A stretch of DNA of 64,000 bases, from contig NC_089821.1 in assembly GCF_035046505.1 (NCBI RefSeq), positions 10,802,848 to 10,866,847 of the forward strand. The letters are read 5' to 3'. Under the pieces are notes generated by a model. The model had not been told where the DNA came from, did not search any database, and saw only the letters and a program-made list of their open reading frames with translations. Below, in pieces: positions 1-10,938 of this stretch. Position numbers and translations under genes: made by a program. Origin of the DNA: Tiliqua scincoides. Taxonomy: Eukaryota; Chordata; Lepidosauria; Squamata; Scincidae. Each line of letters starts with the position of its first letter. The first letter of the stretch is position 1.

Positions 1-616
1 ACAATCACCATTGTCTTTCCATTTGCCATGGAAATGCCTGTAGCAAATACAATCTCTAGAGCCTGCCTCAAGCTTCCTTTGGGATGCTCTGATGAGAGAA
101 TTTGCCATGGGGATTCTGATCTCCATGGCAGATATAATGCCTGGAGTCTACTTTAAGCCCCCTTTCTGATATTCTGCTGGCTTAGACTCTTGAGACACTA
201 GACCATCAAAGCCTCACAAAGAAGGCCTAAGGCATTCCCAGTTTATATAAACCAGCTTAAATATTTCAGCTTTTTTTTCCTGCCAGGAAAAAATGTAACC
301 AATGAATTTCCACCAGCCATGCAGCTGTTAGAAAACATTTGCCTGGAAATTGGTGGGTGATGCCCACCCTTCACACTGCCCATTGGTGACCATGGTACTG
401 GTTCAGCTAAAAGTTGAGCAGGTATTGGAACTCAGATCTCCCATGCTGGGAAAACACACTGTCTTTTCATTTCTAACTTATCTTGAAACAAGCCGACTGG
501 ACTGGACTGGACTGGCCTGTCCATGAAATGGATTATATAACTCATATCAAGCAATGGAGCTTGATAGTAGGGGCAGCAGCAGATTTGATATCAGGAAGGG
601 ATAGGATCAGCAGTGC
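1..616. other. Unassigned flank
   Basis: No exon, RNA gene or repeat that I recognise. There is a short ACTGG tandem run near 496-516. Long poly-pyrimidine and AT-rich stretches look like ordinary intergenic DNA. Confidence 0.4.
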
Positions 617-860
617 TGGTGAGTGCCATATTCTATCCCCCTTCCCAGGCCAGATCCATTAACACAGATCCACTCGGACTTGCACCAGCAATTTAGCAGA
701 GGCAGGTCCAAGTAGACCCATTCCTGCTGCTGGGGACAAATGCCCCCTTACCGCAAGGAGACCTCCAGACTGCAAAAATCCCCTCCCCACTCGCAGGACA
801 CCGCATAAGCCACACTAGTCCCTCTGCACTGGCAGGGGGGAATTTCAATAAGATTGGCAT
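617..860. repeat. GC-rich dispersed repeat fragment
   Basis: This block resembles the one at about 58880-59100. Both carry a ctatcc...cccaggccag start, a gtccaagtag core and a gagacctccag end. It therefore looks like a copy of a non-autonomous DNA element of the same broad group as the GC-rich MITEs near 12.9, 21.6, 52.5 and 56.9 kb. No terminal inverted repeat or target duplication could be fixed. Confidence 0.35.
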
Positions 861-2040
861 GTTGGGCTGTAGGACTTTCAGGAAGTGTCTTTGAAGCACC
901 TGAAATTCTGATGAATGCTTGAAGAAATAGTTGAAAAAGTTCTCCAAACAATCTGAAAAGTGAAGAAATGAATGCCCAAAGATGTTCAAAAGATGCTCGC
1001 AGAGCTCTCCATTGATGATGTTACATCTTTAAAAAAAAAAAACAATTTCAGTAGACCAGATCTACTGAAGATCTTTGAAACATAGTGAATGTAGTAGTCT
1101 ATAGAATTGTCCAATGGCTTGCTAGATGTTAATATTCTTTCTATCGCTATTGTAACCTTTTCACGGCAATGTGAGATTTTTAGACTTTAATTTTTTTATG
1201 TGCTGCGCAATAAATTTCCCAGGAAGTCAGAAGATCTTCCTTTTCCTCTTTCATTTCTCCAATTCTGTAGAATGAGTGCTATGTCCTCCCCAGTCTTTCT
1301 GAAAGGGAAAAATATCCCTTAAAGGGGAGGGGGCGAATGTGATTGTTGCTATTTATGAACTTCAAGTTGCTAGGTGATGCCATGCGACTTCATTGTTTAA
1401 AGAGCCACCCACACCTTAGCATGAATAACTGAAAGAGAAGATAAGGGAGGAAGGAGAATTTTTTTTTCTTGCAAGGGGGAGGAAATTTATTTGAACTAAA
1501 TACAATTTCTAAAAATATTCTGCATTATTTTGCCTTTTTACATAGTTCTTCCCTCTTTCGAAACCGCCTGTGCTATGGATGGGTGACTAGCTTGTTGAAG
1601 AAGTACATCAATGACTCATCTGGCAGGGAGCGCTTCAAAATTAAGTCCTTTTCCACACACCCACACCTCATGATGTACGTGTGAGTCATGCCTCTATTAT
1701 GTGTGACTTTCTGCATGTAAAAGAGTGTGTCTGAGTGCACGCGCATGAGCAAGAGAGAAGCCATGTTAGGTGGTGTGTCATCAAGCAAAGATGATATATA
1801 ATCAAGTTACATAGTGAAATATAATTTTTCTCTGCATTTTGTGAACTCCTGATGATTCACAGCTTGACTTCTGGATTTTAGGAGATATCAGTTGCCATCT
1901 TTCTTCTGTCATTGGATATAGGTAGCTCTTTAGGTCTATTAAGACCTTGTTTTGACCTCTTTCTGTCTTCAAAAGTAACTCTTGTCAGCCCTCCACAAGT
2001 TGAGATCCACCAAACTGAACTCTGTCTACCAGCCAGTTGT
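861..2040. other. Unassigned flank
   Basis: AT-rich sequence with no exon homology that I recognise. Open frames here are short and lack codon or protein similarity, so none is called as a gene. Confidence 0.4.
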
Positions 2041-2140
2041 GAATATAGGAAGCTGCTTTTTACTGAGTCAAATCATTGGCCCATCTGGCCCAGTAGTGTC
2101 TACTTAAACTGGTGGCAACTTTCCAAGGCTTCCCCCCTCC
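2041..2140 (-). mobile_element. tRNA-type SINE 3' fragment
   Basis: Contains the reverse-oriented 3' part of a squamate SINE (ataggaagctgc, then tgagtcaaatcattggccca). Related pieces lie at 26222-26290, 36255-36430 and 42945-43130. Only the 3' half is present. Confidence 0.45.
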
Positions 2141-2424
2141 CCCACTACATGAGATCCTTTAAAATGGAGATACTCAGGACTTGTGACTTTCCACCTGAGA
2201 AAATCATGTGTTTTTGCTGTTGAGCATTCACTGATGCCACAGTTAACTAGGCCCCATATACTCACCCTCTTTACTGTGGTGCAAACACCGGGTTGCCTTA
2301 ATGAGTTTCTGGGCTTTTGCCATAAATTGGCAGTGTCATGGCATGCATAGCAGAGTCTCCCAAAGCCTCCATTGGTGCCAGTAATTTGGCAGAGAGATAT
2401 GTCATGAGTGGGGAGGGGGAGAGC

Positions 2425-2751
2425 CAGTGGCATCACTAGGAGGGTGCAGGGCTGCAGGCCATACAGGGTGATGAGCACGAGAGGGCGACACCACTACGAT
2501 CCAAAATTTTTAAATTCTCCATATTTTTGAATAATACCATCATGTTGTATATCATTCAATGTGTAATTTAATGCAGAATGCAACAAAACAAACTGCATTG
2601 AAATATCTCTGTTCTATCAAAAGTTATAACCAAAAAACTGGGCAGAGCAATAGTGCATCTCCGCACTTACTGCCTGGAGCATTGCCCCGCCCACTACATG
2701 GGTCCATCATGCTTCCCGCACCGGATAATGCAAACCCTAGTGATGCCATTG
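2425..2751. mobile_element. hAT-type MITE (CAGTGGCATCACTAGG family)
   Basis: Termini read CAGTGGCATCACTAGG on the left and, inverted, CAATGGCATCACTAGG on the right. The flanks gggagagc (2417-2424) and gggagggc (2752-2759) match at 7 of 8 bases, as expected for an 8-bp hAT target duplication. At 327 bp with no coding potential, it is non-autonomous. Confidence 0.7.
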
Positions 2752-2823
2752 GGGAGGGCAGAGGGAGTTTCAGGGCAGATTGGGGGAGGGCAAGGAGTGA
2801 GAAGGGAGAGGGAGGGGTTAGGG

Positions 2824-3050
2824 CAGTGATTTTCAATCTTTTTCATCTCATGGCACACTGACAAGGCACTAAAATTGTCAAGGCACACCATCAGTCTTTT
2901 GACTATTGGCAAGGCACACCACACTGACAGCGGGGCTCACATCTCCCAGCGGCCCTATTAACAAATGAACTTCCCCCAAACTCCCATGGCACACTTGCAG
3001 ACCATCCGCGGCACGTCAGTGTGCCATGGCACAGTGGTAGAAAATGACTG
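2824..3050. mobile_element. hAT-type MITE family A, uninterrupted copy
   Basis: Starts CAGTGATTTTCAA and ends, inverted, CAGTCATTTTCTA. It is flanked by a perfect 8-bp duplication GGTTAGGG (2816-2823 and 3051-3058). At 227 bp it is the only one of four family copies here not split by a CR1 insertion. The others are at 6751-10930, 31549-33633 and 59985-60503. Confidence 0.85.
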
Positions 3051-3232
3051 GGTTAGGGCCTCAGCTGCACCAGTGTCCGCCGGATTCTATATTCTCTTTT
3101 TGAACCTTTTCTTTTTGAACGCACCCCTTTTCTCTCTTTGGATTTAGGTTAGCAAATCTGCTGGTGTAACCTAAGTGAAGCTTGCAAAAATGGAGTTGCT
3201 ATTATTCTTAGTGATTCACTCAATGCCTGTGT

Positions 3233-3856
3233 CACTGTTGGCAACCTTCAGTCTCGAAAGACTATGGTATTGCGCTCTGAAAGGTGGTTCTGGAACAGCG
3301 TCTAGTGTGGCTGAAAAGGCCAATTTGGGAGTGACAATCCCTTCCGCACTGGGAGCAAGTGTAGTGTGTCCCTGGTCTGTCTCCCTGGCTGTGGGCCTTC
3401 CTTCTTTGCCTCTTTGCCTCAGACTGTTGGCCAAGTGTCTCTTCAAACTGGGAAAGGCCATGCTGCACAGCCTGCCTCCAAGTGGGCTGCTCAGAGGCCA
3501 GGGTTTCCCACCTGTTGAGGTCCACTCCTAAGGCCTTCAGATCCATCTTGCAGATGTCCTTGTATCGCAGCTGTGGTCTACCTGTAGGGCACTTTCCTTG
3601 CACGAGTTCTCCATAGAGGAGATCCTTTGGGATCCGGCCATCATCCATTCTCACGACATGACCCGAGCCAACGCAGGCGTCTCTGTTTCAGCAGTGCATA
3701 CATGCTAGGGATTCCAGCACGTTCAAGGACTGTGTTGTTTGGAACTTTGTTCTGCCAGGTGATGCCGAGGATGCGTCGGAGGCAGCGCATGTGGAAAGCA
3801 TTCAGTTTCCTCTCCTGTTGTGAGCGAAGAGTCCATGACTCGCTGCAGTACAGAAG
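3233..3856 (-). mobile_element. RTE-type LINE 3' end, 5'-truncated
   Basis: On the minus strand, 3654-3262 encodes the C-terminal part of an RTE-like polyprotein. It contains DGRIPKDLLYGEL, GRPQLRYKDICK and a terminal zinc-finger-like [20 protein letters not shown] segment, followed closely by the 3' tail ccatagtctttcgagactg. Upstream reverse-transcriptase-end coding continues to about 3850 but is out of frame by an extra base near 3667. A 9-bp duplication tgcctgtgt flanks the insertion (3224-3232, 3857-3865). The RTE assignment rests on family resemblance of the C-terminus and is tentative. Confidence 0.7.
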
Positions 3857-4078
3857 TGCCTGTGTGGAAGTCTACAAATAAATATAAAACTGCCAAGATA
3901 TCTGCTTAGACCAGCTTTCTCATCCACCCTTGATGTCAATGAGGTCCTTGTACCACAAGTGGTGTGGGTCACTTGGGCCATGCTGGGATTGTTTTATTAA
4001 GACTGCTGGACATTTTTTTTAATTCTTGAAGCGCCTCTGTGATAGTGCCTCTGCCTGGTACACGTAAATCATCTAGAT

Positions 4079-4440
4079 CAGTGGTTCTCACACATTTAGC
4101 ACTGGGACCCACTTACGAGAATGAAAATCTGTCAGGACCCACCGGAAGTGATGTCATGACCGGAAGTGACATCATCAAGCAGGAACATTTTTAGCAATCC
4201 TAGGCTGCAATCCTACCCACGCTTACCAGGAGTAAGCCCCATTTACTGTCATTGTTAAAAGAAAATACATAGTAGCTTGTTAAAAGTACAGGTCTGTAAC
4301 ATTTCCCCAAATGCAGTCGCATACCATGGTAGCATCAAGTCTAACATATTAAAAATAAAATATTGAAATGAATGGGGACCCACCTGAAATTGACTCACAA
4401 CCCACCTAGTGGGTCCTGACCCACAGTCTGAGAAACACTG
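4079..4440. mobile_element. hAT-type MITE family B
   Basis: Termini CAGTGGTTCTCACAC and inverted CAGTGTTTCTCAGAC. Perfect 8-bp duplication ATCTAGAT at 4071-4078 and 4441-4448. The 362-bp interior includes a half copy of the dispersed aatcctacccac...aagccccat palindrome. Sister copies are at 49616-50599 and 53925-54287. Confidence 0.85.
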
Positions 4441-4448
4441 ATCTAGAT

Positions 4449-5511
4449 GAAGCTGCATTTGTGTCATATGGGCTTAGCCTAAGGGAACAGCCATATACAC
4501 ATATCAGGTTTGGCCACAAATAGGAGTGTAAATTCTCTGAACCAATTTCAAATTGTGGCTTTGGAAGTTCTTGCTGGCTATTTATTAAAACAGCAAGTCT
4601 GAGCATACCAAGCCAACTTGCTGGCATAACAGATGGAATTTTTTTTCAAAAATATATATATTCCGATATGCTATGAATGTACTTTGCAGCAAATCATGAA
4701 GTATGCCTAGTGAGTCAAGCCCTGCTGGAATGGATGTCTCATATACCTCATATTACTGCCTTACAATCAAGGCACAACTATTTTTTTTTCTTAACAACTA
4801 AATCGCCTTTTAGCTTAGGTAAATGATTTTCAAACTTCAGGAAACTCTTTCCACATCAACTTCCACAGGAACTGCTGCTTATCAGCTAAATAAACTCAGT
4901 GACCCTCCTTATCCTCAAGTTTGGGACTCACAGATTGATCCAGCGCAGGGTGAGAAATCCTCATTTAACCTCCTGGATGTGACTGGAAGAGTTCTCTAGT
5001 CATGTCAGGAGGGAGGCCTTTTGAGGCAAGAGGAGGCAGGGGCTGATCCAGTGTTTGTGTTTGGGGGGGGCACGAGCATTACCAACTCCAGAGACCTTGT
5101 CAACCAGGTGGGTAGACCTAGGCTCCTGGTTGAACTTTATGGCCTCCGTGGCCAACATTTGCTGGGTGGGTAGACCTGGGCTCCCATTCCAGCCAAATAG
5201 GCACACTTGCTTATTGGCAGATAGTTGGTGTGGGTACACACCCATGGCCCCCCCCTTAGATCCGCCCCTGTGGGGAGGCCACATGCAGCCTCACCTGATA
5301 TGCCCACAACTTCAGAAGGCGTGATTGAACCTTCTAAGATGCACTTCCAGTTTAACAAAAAACTGTAAGTGCATTTCAGAAGATTACAGCAGACCTTCTG
5401 AGGTGCAGGGAGGTCATGCGCTGTATCCCCGCACCTCAGAACACCTCTGGACAAGACTGGAAGTTATTTCTGGTCATGTTGGCGGTGCTCTGATGGGCCT
5501 GATGCACTGAT
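4449..5511. other. Unassigned flank
   Basis: No recognisable exon. A local palindrome occurs around 5325-5395 (gatgcacttccagttt...aactgtaagtgcattt), probably a decayed DNA element. The rest is unclassified. Confidence 0.35.
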
Positions 5512-5588
5512 ACATTTATCCATGGGTCTTGGTATTCACAAGGGGTCCAAGAATGGATTCCCCATGTATACCAAGGACCAACTGTATT
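5512..5588 (-). mobile_element. Tigger/pogo-like MITE fragment
   Basis: The reverse strand begins CAGTTGGTCCTTGGTATAC, a start typical of Tigger-type Tc1/mariner elements. It is followed by the usual gaatccat and ggaccccttgtgaatacc segments. Only one terminus is clear. Confidence 0.45.
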
Positions 5589-6222
5589 GCAGAGGATTCT
5601 GGGAATAGAGAAATGATCTAGGGGGTGCACATGTAGTTCTCATGGAGAACAGCTAAGACCCCTTAGGCTTCACCATTGCCCCACACAAACTGACACCATG
5701 TCCTTGAACTCACCCAACATCATTTTCTTCAGGTTGAATTGTAGACAGGTAGTGTTGCTGCTTTTCAAGGCAGTTTGCCCACCATTGATGGTTTGTATAA
5801 ATAGGCATGTGTTTTAAAATAACAGAAGTCCCATAAAAGCACAGATATCTAAGTAGCTTAAGGAACAAGACCCAGAGTGTGTTTTGTCTTAAGGCTGATT
5901 GACAGGTGACGTTTTGCTCTCCATGGAAGAAGTGCAAACCACCATCAAGCATGCCCTTGATGGCCAAATGTAACGTGTGAACTGGGCAATTGCAGGTACA
6001 GCTAGCAACAATGGCCATGGTTGTGGAAATGCTTGTTTATGTGGTTTTTCCAGCTACTATGATAACAAGCATGGCTGTACCCAGGAGGACGTGGTCTTCT
6101 GGCAAGCTAGCCAGGTTATCATGGGTCTGTCTGTCTGTCTGTCTGTCAGGGACGTATGCAGTGCATGGGTTGTGAGTGCTTGCAAACCTCATATGGCGGT
6201 GGTGCTTTACAAAGGACTCCAG

Positions 6223-6277
6223 TGGGGAGGCTCTGCCTCACCTGCCTCCTTACGCACTGCATGTCCCAGATGGATGA

Positions 6278-6341
<64 letters not shown>

Positions 6342-6388
6342 AGGGACATGCAGTGGGTAAGGAGGCAGGTGAGGCAGAGCCTCCCCCC
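6223..6388. repeat. Inverted repeat with (GAAA)n loop
   Basis: The arm at about 6223-6268 (ggggaggctctgcctcacc...actgcatgtccc) is repeated in inverted orientation at about 6343-6388. A run of about 15 GAAA units (6277-6342) forms the loop. A short TCTG run lies just upstream (6125-6147) and a TCTAG run just downstream (about 6405-6426). It is probably a foldback DNA element in which a microsatellite expanded between the arms. Confidence 0.75.
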
Positions 6389-6797
6389 TAGAAGTAGTGG
6401 CTAGATTGTCTAGTCTAGTCTAGTCTACAGTTTTCCCATCTGAAACAATCCACAGGCCACAGGGCTTCAGCTGACATTAAATCAAGGAACAAGACAACCA
6501 TCAGAGAAATCAAGAGCAACACTTACAATAAAAGGCACCAGTCTTTTGACAACCCTGCTATATAGGGCCAGTCCATCCAGAAGGCCAACTGAAGTAGTTG
6601 CCTCAGGCAGCAGATTGGGGAGGGCCCCTACTTGTCTCCATTGCTTCCCTTTCTACTTCCACTATCTTGATTGGAAAAGGAAGAGGAGGACAGAGAGGAA
6701 GAGGATATTTGGAGGGAAGGCTAGTACTGAGCTAGAACTTTAGTTTAGAACAGCCATTTTCAACCACTGTGCCATGGCACACTAGTGTGCCACGGAT

Positions 6798-7890
6798 AAG
6801 AACATAAGAACAGCCCCACTGGATCAGGCCATAGGCCCATCTAGTCCAGCTTCCTGTATCTCACAGCGGCCCACCAAATGCCCCAGGGAGCATAACAAGA
6901 GACCTGCAAGGCTTCCTGGGAATTGTAGTTAAGAACATAAGAACAGCCCCACTGGGTCAGGCCATAGGCCCATCTAGTCCAGCTTCCTGTATCTCACAGC
7001 GGCCCACCAAATGCCCCAGGGAGGACACCTGATAACAAGAGACCTGCAAGGCTTCCTGGGAATTGTAGTTAAGAACATAAGAACAGCCCCACTGGGTCAG
7101 GCCATAGGCCCATCTAGTCCAGCTTCCTGTATCTCACAGCGGCCCACCAAATGCCCCAGGGAGCACAACAGATAACAAGAGACCTGCAATGCCTCCTGGG
7201 AATTGTAGTTAAGAACATAAGAACAGCCCCACTGGGTCAGGCCATAGGCCCATCTAGTCCAGCTTCCTGTATCTCACAGCGGCCCACCAAATGCCCCACG
7301 GAGCACAACAGGTAACAAGAGACCTGCAAGGCTTCCTGGGAATTGTAGTTAAGAACATAAGAACAACCCCACTGGGTCAGGCCATAGGCCCATCTAGTCC
7401 AGCTTCCTGTATCTCACAGCGGCCCACCAAATGCCCCAGGGAGCACAACAGATAACAAGAGACCTGCAATGCCTCCTGGGAATTGTAGTTAAGAACATAA
7501 GAACAGCCCCACTGGGTCAGGCCATAGGCCCATCTAGTCCAGCTTCCTGTATCTCACAGCGGCCCACCAAATGCCCCAGGGAGCACAACAGGTAACAAGA
7601 GACCTGCAAGGCTTCCTGGGAATTGTAGTTAAGAACATAAGAACAGCCCCACTGGGTCAGGCCATAGGCCCATCTAGTCCAGCTTCCTGTATCTCACAGC
7701 GGCCCACCAAATGCCCCAGGGAGGACACCTGATAACAAGAGACCTGCAAGGCTTCCTGGGAATTGTAGTTAAGAACATAAGAACAGCCCCGCTGGGTCAG
7801 GCCATAGGCCCATCTAGTCCAGCTTCCTGTATCTCACAGCAGCCCACCAAATGCCCCAGGGAGCACACCAGATAACAAGAGACCTCATCC
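6798..7890 (-). repeat. CR1 3'-UTR tandem array, eight ~140-bp units
   Basis: Seven units start exactly 140 bp apart (6931, 7071, 7211, 7351, 7491, 7631, 7771), preceded by a 132-bp unit at 6799. Each carries the CR1 3' terminal block (gatacaggaagctggactag, gttcttatgttctta). Seven carry ACTACAATTCCCAG on the minus strand; the first is at 6916-6929 and the rest follow every 140 bp. Units differ by only a few bases, so the array is young or homogenised. Shorter versions lie at 60037-60324 (two units) and about 63330-63717 (three). Confidence 0.92.
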
Positions 7891-7959
7891 TGGTGCCCTC
7901 CCTTGCATCTGGCCTTCTGACATAACCCATTTCTAAAATCAGGAGGTTGCACATACACA

Positions 7960-9417
7960 TTACGGTTTGTAACCCGTAATGGATTTTTTCTCCAGAAACT
8001 TGTCCAATCCCCTTTTAAAGGCGTCTAGGCTAGACGCCAGCACCACATCCTGTGGCAAGGAATTCCAGAGACCGACCACACGCTGAGTAAAGAAATATTT
8101 TCTTTTGTCTGTCCTAACCCGCCCAACACTCAATTTTAGTGGATGTCCCCTGGTTCTGGTATTATGTGAGTGTAAAGAGCATCTCCCTATCCACTCTGTC
8201 CATCCCCTGCATAATTTTGTATGTCTCAATCATGTCCCCCCTCAGGCGTCTCTTTTCTTGGCTGAAGAGGCCCAAACGCCGTAGCCTTTCCTCATAAGGA
8301 AGGTGCCCCAGCCCCGTAATCATCTTAGTTGCTCTCTTTTGCACCTTTTCCATTTCCACTATGTCTTTTTTGAGATGCGGCGACCAGAACTGGACACAAT
8401 ACTCCAGGTGTGGCCTTACCATAGATTTGTACAACGGCATTATAATACTAACCGTTTTGTTCTCAATACCCTTCCTAATGATCCCAAGCATAGAATTGGC
8501 CTTCTTCACTGCCGCCGCACATTGGGTCAACACTTTCATCGACCTGTCCACCACCACCCCAAGATCTCTCTCCTGATCTGTCACAGACAACTCAGAACCC
8601 ATCAGCCTATATGTGAAGTTTTAATTTTTTGCCCCAATGTGCATGACTTTACACTTACTGACATTGAAGCGCATCTGCCATTTTGCTGCCCATTCTGCCA
8701 GTCTGGAGAGATCCTTCTGGAGCTCCTCACAATCACTTCTGGTCTTCACCCCTCGGAAAAGTTTGGTGTCGTCTGCAAACTTAGCCACTTCACTGCTCAA
8801 CCCTGTCTCCAGGTCATTTATGAAGAGGTTGAAAAGCACCGGTCCCAGGACAGATCCTTGGGGCACACTGCTTTTCACCTCTCTCCATTGTGAAAATTGC
8901 CCATTGACACCCACTCTCTGCTTCCTGGCCTCCAACCAGTTCTCAATCCAGGAGAGGACCTGTCCTATAATTCCCTGACTGTGGAGTTTTTTCAGTAGCC
9001 TTTGGTGAGGGACCGTGTCAAACGCCTTCTGAAAGTCCAGATATATAATGTCCACGGGTTCTCCCAAATCCACATGCCTATTGACCTTTTCAAAGAATTC
9101 TATAAGGTTTCTTATAGAGGCAAGACTTACCCTTACAGAAGCCATGCTGACTCTCCCTCAGCAAGGCCTGTTCATCTATGTGTTTTGAGATCCTATCTTT
9201 GATGAGGCATTCCACCATCTTACCCGGTATGGAGGTTAGGCTGACCGGCCTATAGTTTCCCGGGTCCCCCCTCTTTCCCTTTTTAAAAATAGGCGTGACA
9301 TTTGCTATCCTCCAATCTTCTGGCACCATGGCCGTTTTGAGGGACAAGTTGCATACCTTAGTCAAGAGATCTGCAACTTCATTCTTCAATTCCTTAATAA
9401 CTCTTGGGTGGATGCCA
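7960..9417 (-). pseudogene. CR1 ORF2 reverse-transcriptase region
   Basis: Encodes the CR1 reverse transcriptase through its C-terminus. Visible blocks are DWRIANVTPIFKKG, NYRPVSLTSIPGK, LDFQKAFDTVPHQ, VPQGSVLGPVLF, the catalytic KFADDTKL, LGVVVDRSM, PHLEYCVQFWSP and the terminal LWNSLPQDVV...GYKP. The stop is TAA at about 7960. One frameshift near 9120, one in-frame stop at about 8620 and a 2-base deletion near 8175 break it. The catalytic FADD is preserved. Confidence 0.88.
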
Positions 9418-10753
9418 TCAGGGCCCCGGTGACTTATTGATCTTTAATTTATCAATGAGGTCTGAAACATCTTCTCTTTTAACCTCTATCTGACTTAACT
9501 CCTCAGTCAGGAGGGGCCGTTTGGGCAGCAGTATCTGCCCGAGGTCTTCTGCCGTGAAGACAGATGCAAAGAACTCATTTAATTTCTCTGCCATCTCTAA
9601 GTCTCCTTTTATCTCCCCTTTCCCTCCCTCACCATCCAGAGGGCCAACCGCTTCTCTGGCGGGTTTCCTGCTTCTAACATATTTGAAGAAGCTTTTATTA
9701 TTCCCCTTAATGTTGCTGGCCATGCGTTCCTCATAGTCTCGCTTGGCCTCCCGTATCACCTTCTTACATTTCTTTTGCCACAGTTTATGTTCCTTTTTAT
9801 TCTCCTCATTAGGGCAAGACTTCCATTTACGGAAGGAAGCTTCCTTGCCCTTCACAGCCTCTCTAACTTGGCTGGTTAGCCATGCGGGCACTCTCCTGGA
9901 TTTAGTGGAACCCTTCTTTCTTTGTGGTATACACCTCTGCTGGGCCTCTATTACTGTTGTTTTAAGCAGCCTCCATGCACTCTGGAGAGATTGGACTCTT
10001 TTTACCCTCCCTTTCAACCTCCTTCTAACCAGCCTCCTCGTTTGGGGGAAGTCTGCCCGTCGGAAGTCAAGGGTTTTTGTTAGAGATTTGCCTGGTATTC
10101 TTCCCCCAACATGCATGTCAAAACGGATCGCAGCATGATCACTGTTCCCCAATGGCTCAGTAACGTTTACATCTCTAACCAGGTCCTGCATACCGCACAA
10201 TATTAAATCCAGAGTCACCTGTCCTCTGGTGGGCTCCATGACTAGCTGCTCTAAGCCACAGTCATTTAGCACGTCAAGAAATCTGGTTTCCTTATCGTGA
10301 CCAGAACACAAATTGACCCAGTCAATATGAGGATAATTGAAGTCCCCCATGATTACATCTGTCCCTCCTTGTCACCTCCCTGATCTGTTTCCTCATTTCA
10401 AGGTCCCCATCCGATTTCTGGTCTGGAGGACGATAGCACGCCCCCAGTATTACATCGCTGCACAAGCCTGGTAATTTAACCCACAGAGATTCTACAGTGG
10501 AGTCGGACCCACCTTCAATCTCTACTTTGCTGGATTCTATCCCTTCCTTAACATAAAGGGCCACCCCACCTCCAACACGCCCCTGCCTGTCCCTCCTGTA
10601 GAGTTTATAGCCCGGGATTGCGGTATCCCACTGATTCTCCGCATTCCACCAGGTTTCTGTTATGCCCACTATGTCAATGTTTTCCCTTGTCACCAGACAT
10701 TCCAGTTCTCCCACCTTTGCTCGTAGACTTCGGGCATTCGCATAAAAGCATTT
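9418..10753 (-). pseudogene. CR1 ORF2 endonuclease region
   Basis: Encodes an apurinic-type endonuclease of the CR1 clade, which nicks the target DNA to prime reverse transcription. Recognisable blocks in order are FYANARSL, NIDIVGITETWW (catalytic E in the ITETWW block), GGGVALYV, ACYRPPDQ and MGDFNYPHIDW (catalytic D and N), then SDHAAIRF. The linker to the reverse transcriptase ends KLKINKSPGP. A frameshift separates the ACYRPPDQ and MGDFNYPHIDW segments near 10355. The methionine that opens the longest upstream frame lies in flanking MITE DNA, so it is not the CR1 start. Confidence 0.85.
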
Positions 10754-10938
10754 GTCTGCAGGCGTGCCGCGAGAATTTGGGAAAGGATCATTTATTAGGG
10801 CCACTGGGGATAGCGAGCCCCTGTTGACAAGGCTGTGTGCCTTGTCAATTGTCAAAAAACCGATGGTATGTCTTGACAATTTTAGTGCCTTGTCAGTGTG
10901 CCAGGAGATGAAAAAGGCTGAAAATCACTGGTTCAGAA

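Larger units (their letters stand above)
6798..10753 (-). mobile_element. CR1 LINE, 5'-truncated, ORF2 nearly complete
   Basis: A minus-strand CR1 with its 5' end near 10753, just before the endonuclease domain, and its 3' end at 6798 (gttcttatgttctt). ORF2 is broken: frameshifts near 10355, 9418 and 9120, an in-frame stop at about 8620, and a 2-base loss near 8175. Comparison with the split hAT MITE around it shows that the empty site lost about a base, with no clear target duplication, as is common for CR1. The 3' UTR is expanded into a 140-bp tandem array. Confidence 0.88.
6751..10930. mobile_element. hAT MITE family A copy split by CR1
   Basis: The left piece 6751-6797 starts CAGCCATTTTCAACC and the right piece 10754-10930 ends gctgaaaatcactg. 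Together they make about 224 bp, the length of the intact copy at 2824. The flanks gtttagaa (6743-6750) and gttcagaa (10931-10938) match at 7 of 8. The intervening 3.96 kb is a CR1 LINE, so the MITE is the older insertion. Confidence 0.8.

Noticed and set aside
6798-7890. CRISPR-like array of regular repeats
   Set aside because: The whole 140-bp unit repeats with no unique spacers, and the content is the CR1 3' end.
8303-8893. 196-codon plus-strand frame
   Set aside because: Antisense shadow of the CR1 reverse transcriptase on the minus strand.
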